A DNA stretch of 64,000 bases, from the NCBI RefSeq assembly GCF_009389715.1, contig NC_052399.1, positions 6,760,585 to 6,824,584 on the forward strand. Reading direction: 5' to 3'. The notes below the pieces were generated by a model. That model was not told the DNA's origin. It made no database searches and was given only the letters and a program-made list of their open reading frames with translations. This stretch comes from Phoenix dactylifera (taxonomy: Eukaryota > Streptophyta > Magnoliopsida > Arecales > Arecaceae). This document shows, one piece after another, positions 63,701-64,000 of this stretch; position 1 is the stretch's first letter; each line of letters opens with the position of its first letter. Both the position numbers and the translations under genes were made by a program.

Positions 63701-63778
63701 CATGAGAGGATTGATGGTGATGCAGCCAAGCTGTCTGAAACTGGTAATGGCAGTCCAAGCCCTGTCGAGATGCAGTAG
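54766..63778 (+). CDS. pinin/SDK/memA family protein, 10 exons
   Basis: Exons: 54766-54843, 54920-55024, 55129-55188, 55305-55478, 55559-55669, 59619-59690, 62240-62323, 62434-62534, 62891-62975 and 63407-63778. All are GT-AG, phases agree, and the total is 1,242 bases or 413 residues. The N-terminus (MASGAVEKTAEELRKEIQ and the next block ITERLRDPRGLRR) is the pinin N-terminal region. The Pinin/SDK/memA domain runs from about residue 155 to 295: LVKRNKRMLGQLLGTLEKF, AYMRRSDSLRRAE, an E/R/Q-rich coiled coil, LDLLFLLWAEHHKKLSNFLRT and PPIYYMPAKPL. A second coiled coil (about 291-350) and an acidic tail (SNDDEEDVEDIAAEDE) follow. Pinin is a nuclear-speckle, exon-junction-associated splicing factor; the plant homologue is Arabidopsis At1g15200. 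Introns 5 (3.9 kb) and 6 (2.5 kb) are unusually long compared with the others. Confidence 0.94.
55670..59618 (+). other. intron 5 of the pinin gene
   Basis: A 3.9-kb AT-rich intron with a GT microsatellite at 58222-58243. Frames inside it have no family resemblance. Confidence 0.7.
58222..58243. repeat. GT microsatellite
   Basis: Eleven GT units inside a pinin intron. Confidence 0.9.
59691..62239 (+). other. intron 6 of the pinin gene
   Basis: A 2.5-kb intron. It holds a perfect 20-base palindrome at 60410-60429 and a possible old MITE near 60525-60830. No gene within. Confidence 0.65.
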
Positions 63779-64000
63779 TAGGGTGTAGCAACTAGGTCTC
63801 ACAATCAAGGTATTATGTATTTCAGTAAAATTTATATTTTTAATTTGTTTTTGTATACTCAATAGCTCTGAGGTTGTATTTGTCTCTTCTTTTTTGGCTC
63901 CTGAGTTTTCCATATTATCAGCATGAAGTCTTGCCTTGAGAGACATCAGACCCCTGCCGCTCTTGATCTCTCAAGAGAGGATCTTGTTTTGGGACTAGGT
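63779..64000 (+). other. 3' region of the pinin gene
   Basis: T-rich sequence after the stop codon, consistent with the 3' untranslated region. No canonical AATAAA is evident before the window ends. Confidence 0.5.

Overview
This is nuclear DNA from a flowering plant. The evidence is genes split by GT-AG introns, plant-specific families (SAUR, LEA_2/NHL, VPS9A, DUF4094-type galactosyltransferase), GC-rich first exons against AT-rich introns and spacers, and many plant transposable elements. The GC-rich first exons and element mix fit a non-grass monocot (a palm-like genome, for example), but that is an inference from style, not proof.

Layout, left to right. (1) 1-924: first coding exon of a minus-strand gene whose remainder runs off the left edge. 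(2) 2810-3106: an intact minus-strand SAUR gene with a TATA box. (3) 9495-17075: an 11-exon minus-strand beta-1,3-galactosyltransferase gene (399 aa) with a 5-kb intron that hosts a foldback MITE. (4) 19421-19891: a Harbinger/Tourist-like MITE with 21-bp perfect inverted ends and TTA duplications. (5) 20536-24714: a broken VPS9A (Rab5 exchange factor) copy whose catalytic core is missing. (6) 25412-30198: a complete but inactivated Ty1/copia retrotransposon, inserted into a cluster of short hairpin repeats. (7) 34406-35032: an intronless gene with His and Ser tracts. (8) 38316-38575: one end of a CACTA transposon. (9) 41399-42215: a two-exon LEA_2/NHL membrane protein gene. (10) 43833-54350: a nest of mobile DNA. 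It contains a decayed LINE carrying a second, younger LINE and a TRIM, then a SINE-like retroposon, a Mutator-type MITE, a tandemly duplicated AT-rich unit joined to a third LINE fragment, and a four-motif microsatellite. (11) 54766-63778: a 10-exon pinin/SDK/memA gene (413 aa).

The intact host genes look like independent single genes, not a cluster: membrane/Golgi glycosylation, auxin response, stress/membrane and mRNA-processing roles. I found no bacterial-style operon, CRISPR array, rRNA gene or confident tRNA gene. I see no clearly new multi-gene system. The most interesting content is the transposon archaeology: insertions with readable target-site duplications, nesting order, a SINE-like element with box A/B-like motifs, and an uncharacterised hairpin-repeat family.
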